Positions 22,290 through 34,539 of a stretch of DNA of 64,000 nt are shown one piece after another. The first letter of the stretch is position 1. Every line of letters starts with the position of its first letter. A program made the position numbers and the translations under genes. This DNA is from Anisus vortex (Eukaryota > Mollusca > Gastropoda > Planorbidae). The notes below the pieces were generated by a model. That model was not told where the DNA came from. It saw only the letters and a list, made by a program, of their open reading frames with translations, and did no database searches. Location: positions 15,332,844 to 15,396,843 of the forward strand of contig OX421496.1 of NCBI GenBank assembly GCA_949126835.1, in the 5' to 3' direction.

Positions 22290-23325
22290 CCCAAAATGTG
22301 GTGAAATTACCATACCAGCAGGTGATTGCGAAGGTTATGATACTACCAACAGTCGCTGAGTAAAAGAGATTCATAATGGTTTTCTCTATTTGAAATGTTG
22401 TTAGTTTATTAAGACAGAAAAGTCGTTGGTGCATTTTCTTACAAAGGCTTTGGCAGTGGTCAGACCAAGTCAGTTTGTCAGTAATTGTGACGCCAAGATA
22501 TTTATATTGCGAGACTTGATCTATTATTTGGTTGTTTATGTGCAAATCAGTCAGCTTGTGTTTCTCCTTCCGGAAGTCTACAATCATTTATTTCGTTTTT
22601 GTGATGTTCAATATCAGGTAGTTCTCTCCGCACCATTTGTAGAAATCCGAGGTCGTCCTGTGATAGAGACTGTCGTCACTGGAAACAAGACCGACAATGG
22701 CTGTATCATCGGCGTATTTGATTAATGATACTGTATCAATTGCCGAACTTTGAATGTCATTGGTGTAAATTGTGTATAGAACGGGAGAGAGGACACACAT
22801 TTGAGGCGCTCCAGTGCTTATTTCTCTTATTTGTGAGGTACATCCATCTACTCTGACAAATTGAGGGCGGTTTATAAAAAATTGCATGATCCAGGATTGG
22901 ATGCACTGACTGACATTTAAAGCAGATAGTTTCTGTATCATAAGGTATGGTTGGATGGTATTGAAGGCCAACCGAACGTCTCTAGGTTGGGTACGCGTGC
23001 ACCGCAAAGCCCCAGATGATTACGTGGTCTGCTCTCAACCATGTGGGTTTTTCAACTAAACCACTGCATACGGCGTAGGACGACAGCGCTTTTCGCTCGT
23101 ACTTTCTAGTGCCTTTGGTTGGTGCCTGAGCCGTATGATCTGGCTGCCTTAGACAGGGTGATCCTCGTGTGCAGTAGGGTACACCAACGGAGGTGCTAAA
23201 TTGGCGGTAGTGGTGCTGATATCCGGGGTTCGAAGAGGGTAACCTCAACCTCAGTCAATTGTAGTTCTAGTCTGTTATTGAAGGCAGGTGAGAAGTCAAC
23301 GAAGAGTATTCGAGCGTAAATAGCT
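22290..23325 (-). pseudogene. LINE reverse transcriptase fragment (CR1/L2-like), split by a SINE-like insert
   Basis: Motif A ILFVDFSPAFN lies at 23270-23325. After the insert the frame resumes with AFNTIQPYLMIQKL, then STGAPQMCVLSPVLYTIYTND, KYADDTAIVGLVSSDD (catalytic YADD, about 22690-22730), ILNITKTK, a stop at 22588 where the family has Glu, and MIVDFRKEKH, YKYLGVTITDKLTW. One nonsense change and truncation at both ends mark it as dead. Confidence 0.8.
22969..23275. mobile_element. SINE-like insertion in LINE reverse transcriptase
   Basis: 307 bp flanked by the 10-bp direct repeat TATTGAAGGC at 22959-22968 and 23276-23285. It contains a GGGGTTCGAAGAGG stretch near 23225-23240 like an RNA polymerase III B box; no clear A box was found. 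Taking out the insert plus one repeat rejoins the VDFSPAFNTI block of the reverse transcriptase. Confidence 0.65.
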
Positions 23326-23469
23326 GAGGTGTTCAAATTACATCAGGTTTTTGTACCGCCCACATGCCCTTCACCACCCCCAATCGACCCCGGGGACATC
23401 AGCGCCCACCCAAAGCCTTTAAAACGGGCGGGGGGCGATAACGCCCCCGTTGAGAACCTATGATGTACA

Positions 23470-24510
23470 GGATTTATACGAAAAGCTTTATTTTTACGAG
23501 CTGTTTAAAAGTAGCTTAGGCTAAATTGTGTCCTAAACAAATGTTTAGGTTGGTGTGGAGGGAGAGGGCATTATGTGTACAACCACCTTTACTGACAGGG
23601 GAAAGACGGGGAAGGAGCGAAGGAATGGGGGGGGGGAACATTTGCCTAAAAAATTGTTGAAACAATATTAATGGGCAACTCTTTGGTCTTCTGTTGTTTT
23701 AGGTGGGAAAAAAAGTGCTATTGGTTCGGGTCACAGGAGGCATTTTAAAAGTATTTCTATTTGCTTTCTAGGATTTCTACTTGGGCATGCTGTATGAAAA
23801 ATGTGCTTGAAGCCAGTGTAAGAGACATTCCCAATGGCGTCTGTCGAAGAACATTGTGCAAATACATAGCTTGTGGTTTTTACACGAATTACATAAAAGC
23901 TTAGGCTATTTTAAATGAATTGCTATAATAACAACATCAATTCTTGTAAAGATTTTTTTATTTTATTTAATGAAATATCCATGATTTAAAAAAAAATGAT
24001 TGCTTGAAAAAAAGCAAGGAACTAGTATACAAGGCGGGAAAAACGTTATGGTATTTAACAATGAAGTCAGCTAATTAAGCTTCTGTACACAGTATATTAT
24101 TTGATATGGCTTTATACACACTGGGATATAGGTTCTATATGTATATATGTGTTAATTATTTTATGTACATATTTTACAAGTAGTAATCTTTTTCTTCTCG
24201 TACACACATAAAAGAAAGATATACACTAGACACACATGAATCAAATTTAGCAAAGAGATAAACAAAAATTAAACGACATAGCATTAATTGTTTTTGCTTT
24301 GAAAGGATTTTTTTTCTGTTTTTTTTTTTATTGTTGCCCAGAAATTAAACGTGGACTCATAATAATAATTTTAAAACGAGATTTTTTGGCGGAACTCAGC
24401 AAAGTCGTAAGCCCTATTTCTTTTTTAGTGCGTCAACTTTTTTTTTTTTTTGTTTTTTTTTTTTGCTGGAATCATTGTTTGAAATTATTTTGGTACCCGG
24501 GATAGTGTGA
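23470..24510. other. intergenic, no gene seen
   Basis: AT-rich with homopolymer T runs at 24300-24470. No exon-like block recognised. Confidence 0.4.
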
Positions 24511-24511
24511 C

Positions 24512-24690
24512 CCGCATCGAATCTTATCTTATCTTATACATTACAGACGCTCCTTCTATAAAGAAGATTATTGCGTCCTACGCTCATCCGTGGTCCGAGT
24601 CTAGTCTTGCATTTTTATTAATGTTTATTAATGTTTTAAATGATGTTAAGTTACTGGTTTTCTGGCCAGGTACACTCCACCTTGCACAAC
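24512..24690. repeat. interspersed repeat, copy 1 (ATTACAGACGCTCC family)
   Basis: Starts with a TCTTATCTTA simple run, then ACATTACAGACGCTCC, AAGAAGATTATTGCGTCCTA and GTCCGAGTCTAGT. Two more copies lie at 38441 and 55885 in the same orientation. The TCTTA run would be the 3' tail if the element reads on the minus strand, which suits a SINE or LINE 3' end. Confidence 0.75.
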
Positions 24691-24699
24691 TTTGGGTAG

Positions 24700-25635
24700 A
24701 CAAAAGTCTATAACTATAAATTATAAAGTCTTTGTCAATTAATTTACATTATAATGTGGTTTTCTGTTAGACTCTAGACTTTATCTCAGGAGAGTGTGCT
24801 TAGGCAAGAACAGTGCATTGGGCCTTTGAGTTTGAGACATCAAAAAGTAGGAATATTTTAACAGAGATGATTTAGAGTCAACTTGACAATAGTCGAGCTT
24901 TTAATATATGTTTACATATTTTCCATTGCCATTTGATCATTCAAACATTTTCACATACTGAGAAACAATAGCATTCTATTTAAAAGTATCGCGTTATATT
25001 ATATTGCACCATACAAATCGCCATTCACTTTTTTCAACATTCTGACAGAAATAGACTTTAATAATAATCATTCCAATCAAAGTAATATAAGTACTTTAAA
25101 TAAGCTTACTGTACAATAAAACTGTCGCATTCTGTCTGTTTTTTTTCCTCACCTTTTAACAAACATTCATCATGCAACACATACAAAATATTATGTTTTA
25201 TCAATCGCTCATAGGAATTACACATGTTTGAAAAGAAGTCAGTCAGTATTAGTCATAGAAAAGGCGTCAATCAGAGAATCTCAAAATCTGTTAATTCAAA
25301 ACAAATCTAAATACTGGATTTGGGTGCTTGTTTAAAATGCTTAAATCATTCACTTAGTTAGGTTTTGGAACTTCAAGTTTCACTTAATATTTATGTAAAT
25401 TAATAGTGTATGTCACTAGGCCTAAAAACTATATTTGACCTGATTACATGGTTGCTAACTTAATAAAGTGTTTTCTTAGGACACCCTTTTGGGAAAAACT
25501 GCCGAATATGTGTTTTTTTCTGTTACATTTTACCTACATCGGCCTATATGTATTCAAAATAAAGTACACCCATTGTTAAGATGTACACTAATTAAATTAC
25601 GACGTTAAAAAACACAGTCTATCTAGCATAATAAT
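24700..25635. other. 3' flank of the chitin deacetylase gene
   Basis: AT-rich and non-coding. It should contain the 3' UTR of the minus-strand gene. I did not find an unambiguous minus-strand AATAAA close to the stop codon. Confidence 0.4.
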
Positions 25636-28600
25636 CTAACACATCCATGAATCTATAGCATTGATAGCAGATAACCTGACCGGTTTCTGGATCCAGTCTA
25701 ATGCCTGGGACACAGTTACAACCCACACGTCACTTTTATCTGCCAACGAGGCCAAAAATTCTACCAGTCCTTCGATGTTGCCGTCTTTCCTGCCAAACCA
25801 AGAGGCGTGAATAAAGATGCCGAACGGCGCCCTATTGGTAGTGTAGTGTCTCATAAAGTTGTCTTCAATAAATTTCCGACTTCCTTTGGAGCCAGCACCT
25901 GCAATGAAAAATATATAGTGTTGAAAGCTAATGTATTTTACGTTGTTTTTTTAATGCTTTGACAAATCTGGCAATCTGTCAAGCAGGATTCAATGTAGAG
26001 AATTTACCTTCCCCTTCCCAACATAAATTAATATTAATGGATAGCTTTATCTTAAGATATCAAATGATGCCGAATTGTAAAACGTTATTTTCTAAAACCT
26101 TAGGCGTACATAGGTTTTCCGGGCCCACACAGAGGCCACACAGAGGCCACACAGAGGCCACACAGAGGCCAAGGTATCCGGTGTATTCAACATGGGCTTA
26201 TAACTAGCAGCACAGCCTTGGGTATAAGCGTATACTTAGAAAGTGGACCATGAGTGGAAATAATAACATAAAAAGCAAGTGTTTTAAAACGGCGAGTACA
26301 CAAACAGGACTTTCCCAATGAAATAAGTGAATTCGATTTTTTACCAAAGAAAACTTTTGATTATTTTCAAGTACTATAATTTCCTTATCACTTTCACGGC
26401 ACGCAAGCTATTCGGTTCATACAGAGCGTCCATAGTCTAGGCCTATATCAGAGTTTCCCAGTACCAGATAACGACCCTGCACTAGGCCGCGGAAACAAAT
26501 TGACCGGGTCGAAAAATAAGAGCGCAAAGTTTAATTCTATGCCAAATTGCCAAATGTCCTATCATTTTCTAGTAATAATAGACCGGTAACAGTAGGGTAT
26601 TTCGCTCCGATTGGATCTTTTGTGACCTGATTTCATTGTTTATTAAAATTTATAACACATCATTATTACAAAAGACCTATAATAATATATGAGACATTTT
26701 GCTGGAAATTCACACCCTGTTATTTGATACATATGCTATTATATGCAGAGCGGAAGTGGAAGTGTCTCCCCGCGGGTATATGCCCCCTCTGCCCTCCCCT
26801 ATGTGAGGGCACTGATTATATGCGATACAAGTGTTATTGGGTCGCGAGGAAAAAGTTTTAAAATGACCAGGTGTGGGGAAAAACAAAGGTTTGAGAAACA
26901 CCGGGTTATATTATGTGGCTCTAGATTTAATGTCCATTATTTGCTATCATCGCGTGTGGACCTAGGATCGGAAGAAGTTGATATAAAATACATTAGACTA
27001 GGGGTCGGCAACTTTTGATAACAGTGCGCCAAAGTATGATTTCTAATTCATCCATGGTGCCAACAGAATGAAAGTCAACCTGCGCCGCCAATACTTTTTT
27101 TTTTTTTGTACAAGAGACTTGAATTGCCTTTTTTGTGGGTCTTCTGTGTGCCATTGAAAATTGTTCTACGTGCCGTGTTTGGCACGCGTTTTGTAGGTTG
27201 CCGACCCTACATTATTTAGATTCTATATATATTAGCATAAATGTCTCTAAAAGATGTAAATGTGATGCAATATGAGATGATGTATTAGCACAGCCGTCGG
27301 CAACCTTTTGATACCGTTGTGCCAAAGTAGGATTTCTAATTCATTAAGCGTGTTAAATGCCTAAAGGTCATTCTACTTTGGCAGTCAACTTCTTGTACAA
27401 GTACCTGAATCGACTTTTTTTTTTTGGGGGGGGGGGTAGTTTTCCGCGTGCCATTGAAAATCGATCTGCGTGCCATGTCTGGCACGCGTTGCGTAGGTTG
27501 CCGACCCCTGTTATTAGCATACACTGAACATAAATCATGACATGTCACGTGTACTAACCTATGGTGCAGGCGTCTGGCATAGCGCAGGCTATTTTGTTGG
27601 ATCCGTACCACCTTGTGAGTGGAACTTCCCACAGGCCAGGGTACGAACGAGTAGGGCACGGGGTGAGACTGCATGTCTTGCTGTCCGGTGGTGTGTCCAG
27701 CGTGAAGGGCCACGCGGGGGGCTCGTTGTTGACGTAGAGATTGCCGGTGACCATCGAGGTGTCGTATCGAAACTTATTCTCTTTCAGCATAGCATACTGT
27801 GCATCTCCGCCAACCTGTATAGAACATATTCGTTAAATTTTAATACCTTTGTTGGTTACATATCATTGGCTATTCAATAGAATAATTTAAATAAAGTTAT
27901 ATATAGGCCTATCATATAACCTGGAACTTTTGAAATATGTAACAATAAAGCTGAACGAAACATATCATTTGAGATAAGCACTTATTATGATTAAGTTTGA
28001 CTCACCTGTAGGAAAGGTGCCCTCATGCCCGTAATTTCTTTCAAAGGCACTCCAGACTTCTCGTTTAGCCGTTTCTTCATTCCTACCACCTCCTGCTCCC
28101 AGTTGTCATAGCCAGCATCGGCCCACCAGGTAGTAGGGCTCCTGTGGCTGAGTGTGTGGGACGCTATTTCATGTCCGCCCTTGTGCATCTTCCTCACCAT
28201 TTCGTAGTCGCTGTTGTCTCCAGACACGTAGAAGGTAGCTAGAAAAGCAAAAAAATGTCCATATATAAATACTTTGAATATATTGAACTAAGTCGTAGGC
28301 TCGTAGGTGAAGTGTGCGATTGCTAATTCTTATATTTTACATATCTTTTTTTTAAATGCTTTCTACTACATTACAAATGCACGCTAAATAGTTACATTAT
28401 AAACACTTACATTTTATTGGACAACCGTTTGGATTTTTCAAAGTTCCGTTAAAAATAGTTTTGTAGTAGCCCATGTTTTGACCGTTGATACTATCGTCAA
28501 ATGTCAACATGACCATCTGAGGTATATCTTTGGCATCGAGTTCTCCAGGTATATCTGAGCCCACACACCTACAGTCTGGTAATTTACACCAACTGCTGCT

Positions 28601-31370
28601 ACATTTACCTATAAATCAAAAGTAATGAAAAGTTATTCTATGTTTAATTCATTCATAAATCTATAACAATTTCTATTGTAGGCCTACAATTTATAATGTC
28701 ACTTTAAAATGTATATATTCGCATATATATATTTTTTTATATACTAAATGAAATTTATAAAGAAGTGAAACATAATTTACCTTTTTTAAATTCGTACTTT
28801 TCAATAGGATTCTTGTTTTCAGGTTTGTCATCTATGTTTTTTGCCAACTCCTCAGTTGCATCAATTGATATCTGGTCAGAAGAAGCAGGGGCGTTGACGG
28901 CGCCATTCGCTTGCGGTCTCCTGTCTGCGGCGGCAGCAGCACTGTACTGGTTGGTGGCTCTGTTCTTAGCCTTGTGCAGCGCAAACGTTCTGTCTTCTGA
29001 TTCTGCCGTGTTAATTGGCGGACCATAGTTGCGATGAAGGGAGAAGCGACGTTCGCTTTCCATGTCTGAATTTACTTTGAGGAGATCAAAGCTTCTTTCT
29101 TTGGCGGGTTGATCTTTGGGCCGATACAGAAGCGAACCTTTCTCTTGATCCTGGTCAGACGATGCGGCGTCCGTGTCGAATATAGGTGTCCTGGTGTGAT
29201 AGTTAGGTTTGCGCGCGCCGGAGTTTCGAGGCAGGAAGGCGCGGCGATAGAACGGGTTTTGTTGATGCTCACCAACTTCATGCTCGTGAATTGGCGCTAC
29301 GCTAGTGTCCCTGTTTGTTCCCATCGACCACCACGGTAATTTGCTGCTAGCTTTGGGTGTCACTTCCTGCACTGAGTTGATTTCTGTCACCTTTTGACGC
29401 CTATCACCCCGATCGTTCAGTGCAGCCGCTGCATTGATAGCGGTTGTACCTTTGAAATGTTTTGCAATGTTGCGGGCATCTGTGCTGTACATGGAAGTCT
29501 TAGAATACGTCCATGAAGGTGTTTTTGAACTGTGGGATTTTGTTGTAGAGGTTTGCTCTTTAGTGACTTCGGTATTTTCTCTTGTTTGTGGTGAAGTTCC
29601 TTTCTCCTTAACCCTCTCAGAAGCAGCAGTCGTCGAAAGTCTTTCGGTAGAATACCATCGGTTTTTCTTAAAAGGACTTCCCGATTCTTGGTTTTCATAA
29701 TCATCTTCAAAATTATGCCCTTTCCTCTCATTGATCCATGCTTGAGCCAATGGAGTTTTAGGTTTAAACCTTTTCATATTCTTGTTGACTTCTTCGGCAA
29801 AAGGGGTCGTTAAACTTTCGTGTGCCTCGGTTGTTGTTCTTAACCGATGATCTCTCAGGTTCCGTGATCTAAGAGCGTTTCTGACTTTTTCCAGAGCGTC
29901 TGGTGCTGGAAACGTTTGCCCGGTAGTAGTATAACTATTGGTACTAGATTTAACCCAGGAAAGACTCGACGATTTGGTAGAGGTCAAGGGCTTTTCTGAA
30001 TAGTCTTCGGTGTAGTCAAGGTCTTTAATCACCTCTTCGCTCTCACGCTCTATGCTGTTTTTAGATACACTTTTACCTATTCTGTTGCCATAAGAGTTGC
30101 TTTCCGGCTTAGACGCTGTTGACTTTTTGTCTTCTCCTAGCTCGTACCACTTTGGAGTGTCTGTAATGTCATCAGCGTAATTGGTGGCTGATCTGTATGG
30201 CGCCGCGGAAATTTGAGGGCTAAATTTAGATCTGTCTCTCGATTGCCTATTATCTGGTGGCCGTCTGGTAGTTAGCTGCGGGGCATACTCTCTGTAATCT
30301 GGCTTGGTACGATTGGCCAAAAAGGGATGATATACGACGGTGGTTTTTCTAAAAGGGCTGCGTGATGTGGTTACAGGTTGCCTTTGGGTCGGTGGAGTGG
30401 ACGTTGTCAACTGTCTGCTACTGGCAGTACTTGTGACAGGCCGTCTTGGCGTGATTGGCTGCCTCGTAGTGTTCACTATTGGTGACTTTTTGTACGGGCT
30501 CATTGAAGGTCGTTTATTTCTTTGACGAGGCACGGGTCTTGTGTACAAGAAGACTTCGGGCGTCTCGTTTGCCTTGTATGTCTCAATCATGTGACCCGCT
30601 AATTCGTTTTCTATCGTTCTAGAGGGACTTAACTCTGCTAACATTCCCGGTGTCGTTGTTTCTAAAGTAGACTCATTAAGCTGCTCTTTTTGAACAGATT
30701 TTTTTATTATTGGTACGCTGTCTAATGTGTCTTTACTTTCCACAGACCGATTTTTTGTATTGATTTCTGCCATTTGACTTGAGCCTGATTCATCATTGTT
30801 TACCTTCATTGGTAGTTCAACCTCTTCTGACTTTGTGAATACGTTGTCTTGCTGCACTGTGTAATCATCCATTGCATTCGGGTACACAAGCTGTTTATTT
30901 TGCACTTTAGGATTTTGATCGAAGGATGGTTTGAGTTTCTTAATTTGCGTGTTTATAGGGCTATTCTTTTTGTTTTCATTCTTCATAGAAAGAATATCCT
31001 CGTTAGACTCGACATCGTTAATCTCTTCGGGTGTCCCGGCTACATCTGGCACTTTTATTTCACCCGAAGAAGTTCTCCTCGCATGCTGCCGAGCCTCTTC
31101 CACGCAGTTGACCGCCTTCGGCCAATCGCACGTCTGGGTTCTCACGTTGTAATGAAGGTCGCCGGGACATCGGTTCGTGTACTTCTGGTTGCCCATGCAT
31201 ATGTGAAACACCTGTGGGTCACTGTCGTCACATATGAATCGGCCCCTTACCCCTCCACAGGGACTTGCAGAGGCGGCCAGACTAATCTGAATAAGCACGG
31301 AGGAGTAAAGCAGAACACCGATCACTGCCTTGCTCATGGTGCAATAGCTCAAGTAATCCTCGAAATTCAT
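25636..31370 (-). CDS. secreted chitin deacetylase-like protein with chitin-binding domain, five exons
   Basis: The family removes acetyl groups from chitin in extracellular matrices. Exons: 31370-28781, 28608-28411, 28238-28006, 27814-27559 and 25898-25636. All junctions are GT-AG and in phase, giving 1179 residues. The start could be Met1 or Met12; a hydrophobic signal segment (SKAVIGVLLYSSVLIQISLA) follows Met12. Six cysteines at 38, 47, 58, 68, 81 and 89 form a CBM14 (peritrophin-A) domain. Residues about 95-860 are a Thr/Ser/Pro- and Lys-rich low-complexity linker. The NodB-like catalytic domain starts near 866: C-LPDCRC, LTFDDS (Asp901/902), HTLSH (His957/961, metal ligands), MRAPFLQVGGDAQ, RYDTSM and GIFIHASWF. 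All key residues are present. The linker, coded by one 2.6-kb exon, is unusually long. Intron 4 holds three hAT-type elements. Confidence 0.92.
26126..26169. repeat. 11-bp minisatellite, four copies
   Basis: CACACAGAGGC is repeated exactly four times inside intron 4 of the chitin deacetylase gene. Confidence 0.9.
26449..26903. mobile_element. probable hAT MITE in intron 4
   Basis: Left end CAGAGTTTCCCAGTACC and inverted right end CGGTGTTTCTCAAACC are similar. Flanks GCCTATAT and GGTTATAT agree at 6 of 8. An older, weaker case than its neighbours. Confidence 0.4.
26999..27209. mobile_element. hAT MITE, GGGGTCGGCAAC family, in intron 4
   Basis: Ends are TAGGGGTCGGCAAC and, inverted, TAGGGTCGGCAACC. 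The interior has TGGCACGCG near the right end and GCGCCAAAG near the left, as in the other family members here. Only CATTA of the flanks is duplicated. Confidence 0.75.
27291..27511. mobile_element. hAT MITE, GGGGTCGGCAAC family, next to exon 4
   Basis: Ends are CAGCCGTCGGCAACC and, inverted, CAGGGGTCGGCAACC (after one extra T). TATTAGCA occurs at 27283-27290 and 27512-27519 as target-site duplication. The right end is only 46 bp from the splice donor of exon 4 at 27558. Confidence 0.8.
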
Positions 31371-31628
31371 CGCATAGACGATTTACTTCAATGTCATAGG
31401 CTTATAATTGCAATGTATGTGTAATATGCAAAAGTAACATTGACCACTCTTGAAATCTTGATCTTATCCAAGATACCGACCTGAAAATATTTAGTCCAAT
31501 AATGAAATTCAATATAGTGACTATTAGTTAAAAACTTTATATTATGAATTTCTTTTTTGTTAAAGATAGAGAAACTTGCTAAGTGACTGACTGGAAGCTC
31601 AATGCGTTAAGAACACACGAGCACTGGC

Positions 31629-31637
31629 CTTTTAATA
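31629..31637 (-). promoter_or_regulatory. TATA-like box of the chitin deacetylase gene
   Basis: The minus strand reads GGGTATTAAAAGGCC about 260 bp upstream of the start codon. A transcription start some 30 bp downstream, near 31605, would give a 5' UTR of about 235 nt. No initiator motif at that spot is decisive. Confidence 0.4.
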
Positions 31638-31659
31638 CCCCCAGACGGACCAGACGACT

Positions 31660-33077
31660 TCCCCACTGACCGCTACAACCGTACTGAGGCCTACTAGCCA
31701 AAACGAGATTGTAACGACAAAAGCACGAAGAGTTTCCAGTCTGCACACGGTAGCAGGTTTGTTACTGACAAATCAACATTGATGGAAGACTAAAAAAAAA
31801 AAACCACCAACAAACAAGTGGATGCTCCAACTCCAACATTCTCTCACAGAAAATTGATTTAAACAATAGCGATATTGATCAACTTTTGTCACATCACACG
31901 AGAAAATCTGAGTTCGAATCGCGTTTGAAGGGTTCGGGCGCCCAGTGCGATGGATGACATAACGCCTGTACTTTTTGGTATTTTAAACTAAAATGTGTCA
32001 ACATGGCTCATCAGTTCTTTAGTGGCATAAAATATGCACACAGTATATGTCAATTTAATTTTGCCCATAATATCATAAATTTATATGCACCTGCGTTCAT
32101 ACTAATTTTTTTTCTGTCGTTTTTTTTTTAATTCCTTTTTTTATTTTTGAATTTTTGTTTAGGTTTTTGTAAATAGAAATTTTTTATAATGAAATATAAT
32201 TTGTGTCGCAAATCAAAATAGAAGAAAAGAAACCTGTGTTTGTTGGTGTGTTGTTCAAATTTGATTTTCCACTGAAAGTTTGAACAATTATTAGCATGCA
32301 CTGTCATTTTACGGATGTTTAAACATTAGCACAGATCAATTATTGTGCAGTCTGTCTTAGAAGTGCAGGGATCTGCTCTGATTTCATAAAGAACATTTCC
32401 CCTAAATACTTTAGATATATTTTTACATTTCTTTTACGTGAATAAGTTTTATCTTTAGGCTATACAAATCCATTTATAACTCCTTTTTTTAAAGTTTGAG
32501 TCTATATTCACGCAATCCGTAAGGACAATGAAATTATAAACTATAGACCATTAGACTTTAAGTTAATTTGCCTACATATGTATACTCTTTTAGACATATA
32601 CAGAAGAAAGAATAGGCCCTAACCGTTGGTCAATTTTTTTTTTGTGTTTTTATAGTGCCCGCTGGATTAAAGATATTTAAATTATAAACCGTGTAAACGG
32701 TAGGCCTAGCCCATGAGATAAGATATGTAGAACTTAATTTTGATGTTAGCCTATTACTACTAGGTCTATTCCAAGTGAACTTTCGAGAAATGAAAATCAA
32801 TATACCCAAGCTCTCCACCTTAACTATCATGAATGTTTACCTGATTGTAATCATAGGGTCGAACAACCAGAAAGCACTCCAAAAGGTAATTCAGAAAGTA
32901 CATTCAAAAGTAGTCCAATAAACGGACAAGGAAATGGCCACTCTACTCAGACATGGTCATTTACATGGAAATCATATCTTCACATCTTCACTGCTTGTAC
33001 TATGAATGAATCACCCGTTCGAGCCAATGCCTCCAGAAGAACCAGAGCCTGACCAGAACCACCCGAACTAGGGAGAC
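31660..33077. other. intergenic region upstream of the chitin deacetylase gene
   Basis: AT-rich with T runs near 32105-32150. A GAGTTCGAATCGCG word at 31910 looks like a lone pol III B box, but no A box precedes it. No gene recognised. Confidence 0.4.
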
Positions 33078-33689
33078 CTTGACATCAGTGGCGTAGCCAG
33101 GTTTTGACGCTTGGGGGAGCGAAATTTTAGGGAAAAGGCCCCACTTTTAGCAATTTTTCTAGATTAGATTGAAGAACTAAGAATTCGTACGTATCAAATC
33201 TTACAAGAAAACCCTGTGCCTCAGGAAACACACACTGTATAATAGTGCAGTTTTTATTTAACAATTCACGATTCTTTTTCTTGCAGCTAATAGTGATGGG
33301 AATTTCTGCAAAATTGATTGCATCTACTGCTCATTTTCGGGATGAACATCTAGTATCAAAAAGTATTTATAGAATCAACGCGAATGCTCTATAGCAGGGG
33401 TCGGCAACCTAAAGAACGATTTTCAGTGGCACGCGAAAGGCCTCCAAGAATATTGTTTAATGCAAGTGAAAACGTATGTCAGCATAATTAGTGGGTGCTG
33501 CATGGCGAACTACATGGGAATCACACTGGACGTCGACTGTTTTCGTTCAGAATGTTTGTAAGCAAAACTCTCATCATTGGACTTGCAATCTGTGATTTAT
33601 ATATTATTAAGATAGTCAATTGTATAGTTTCTCAAGTCTCTTCTAGAAGAAAGTCATACAGAGTATAGGTAAAATCTTGGATAGATTAT

Positions 33690-33905
33690 TTTCTTGTCTG
33701 GAAGCCAATAAGATGTATCTTTATGGAACAGTCTATCTCAGACACAGAGATAATCTGGGACAAGAGAAACTTTTAAAAAGAACTTGAAGACCTTTCTCTT
33801 TGGCTAATACATCTGCCACTGCAAATCACACCTAGAGCGCACTGAGCATGCTAATTTAATAGCCTGGATAGAAGCGCTATAGAAATGCCCATTCTTATTC
33901 TTCTT
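33690..33905 (+). mobile_element. LINE 3' end (CR1/L2-like), short copy
   Basis: Contains a degraded KELKTFLFG-like coding end, GCGCACTGAGCATGCTAATT, AGCGCTATAGAAATG and a TTCTTATTC tail. Same module as 19796-20140. Confidence 0.65.
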
Positions 33906-34539
33906 ATTCTTCTTATCTTAATGGAAAGAAAAATTCCATTATTGAATGAGGAGAACTGACTGTTGAAGCCAATGTTTCTGTATGACTTGGCGTCACGTTT
34001 CAGTGAGTTAAACTTCCATTTAAAAGAGTGGGTCAAAAAGCACTTGAAGTGTTGGGCAACTGGAATGGATTTGCATTGAAACTGGGCATATCTTTCCGTG
34101 AAATCAATTTCAAAACATTTAACTCTTTTTTCTAATTTAAGGCAAATTAAGACAGATGAGCATTTTCAGAAGTACACTAGTTATATTAAAACAATTAACT
34201 CGTTTGGTATCACTAGCATCAAATTTGGAGAATTTAAGTAAAGGGAGATAATAAACGTGTTTTCTTTACATTAATATTTCTAATATGTTTCTTTGTAGTT
34301 TCATTTCAAAAAAATTAACGGTTTACACTGTATCTCTTAAAAGATCATTTTACACAAGACAGTTGAAAACTATATAAATATTTTATGACAAAAGAATGTA
34401 CATGTACATTTATAAACATTAAAATAGTTACCCAGTTTGTATAATTATTATGTATCTCTTCTTAATATTAATTAGTTATAATCATTTCAAATGATATAGT
34501 AAATCTCAGTTATTCTGACATGAAACATTAAAGATTTAA

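Larger units (their letters stand above)
22211..23462. mobile_element. hAT element, CATAGGTTCTCAAC family, copy 2, carrying LINE and SINE
   Basis: Ends match copy 1 at 16495. Flanks ATGTAAAG (22203-22210) and ATGTACAG (23463-23470) agree at 7 of 8. Homology with copy 1 runs inward from the right end to AACACCTCAGCTATTT near 23320 and from the left end to the C-run near 22290. Between these points the DNA is LINE and SINE. Confidence 0.8.

Noticed and set aside
30849..31424. Plus-strand frame of 191 codons
   Set aside because: Antisense to the signal peptide and CBM14 region of the chitin deacetylase, whose exon structure and cysteines are convincing.
31905..31950. tRNA or SINE from the GAGTTCGAATCGCG word
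   Set aside because: No A box at the right distance upstream and no second copy in the window.
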